A stretch of 64,000 bases of DNA from Anodontia alba. Taxonomy: Eukaryota; Mollusca; Bivalvia; Lucinida; Lucinidae. A model generated the notes under the pieces. It ran no database searches. It had not been told where the DNA came from and saw only the letters and a program-made list of their open reading frames with translations. Of the stretch, positions 63,941-64,000 are shown piece by piece (the stretch's first letter is position 1; the number at the start of each line of letters is the position of its first letter). The stretch is from assembly GCA_964016985.1 (NCBI GenBank), contig OZ024835.1, forward strand, positions 689,501 through 753,500, written 5' to 3'. Position numbers and translations under genes: made by a program.

Positions 63941-64000
63941 CAGTAAAGCTTCAATGACTCGAACACAAATGGCTTCGTTTGGCGCGTTTAATTCGAACTC
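63941..64000 (+). mobile_element. Family B, copy 4, running off the window
   Basis: TA then CAGTAAAGCTTCAATGACTC and GGCGCGTTTAATTCGAACTC, the left terminus of the pogo-type MITE. Confidence 0.75.

Overview
The window is animal genomic DNA. It is AT-rich, has a spliced gene with GT-AG introns, and is packed with transposon debris. The repeat types (tRNA-derived SINEs, palindromic MITEs, RTE/CR1-like LINE fragments, long minisatellites) and the sequence of the one clear gene suggest a lophotrochozoan, most likely a marine bivalve. That assignment is an inference.

Only one gene can be reconstructed with confidence. On the minus strand, from the ATG at 30886 to the stop at 3374, lies a complete nine-exon gene for the exosome subunit MTR3/EXOSC6. 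Its coding exons total 816 nt (271 residues) inside 27.5 kb. All eight introns are GT-AG with compatible phases. They range from 1.35 to 5.9 kb and consist almost entirely of mobile-element remains. The 3' UTR is very short, with an AATAAA about 25 nt after the stop.

Layout: 1-2625 is a 72-bp minisatellite that continues beyond the left edge. 3374-30886 is EXOSC6 with its repeat-filled introns; these hold a second minisatellite (about 26-28 bp unit), a third (again 72 bp), LINE pieces and a 2.8-kb Mutator-like element with a 9-bp target duplication. 31090-32860 is the 3' part of a broken non-LTR retrotransposon, head-to-head with EXOSC6. 33270-36217 is a nested composite of repeats. 36.5-64 kb is a field of MITEs and hAT-like and piggyBac-like non-autonomous elements. 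It also holds one plausible terminal exon of a cysteine-rich secreted protein (45837-46344, +) and one possible acidic first exon (44347-44448, -).

The most unusual aspect is the repeat landscape. Several MITE families with different termini carry the same central hairpin (arms TACTCATTAGAA.CG.CTC and its complement). A second hairpin (AGATCAGAC...GTCTGATCT within AACAGTGTAGACCC...) is likewise shared by the piggyBac-like and hAT-like families and by many solitary sites. Interchangeable hairpin modules moving between terminal-repeat families would explain this. Nested insertions, some with readable target sites, give a relative chronology.
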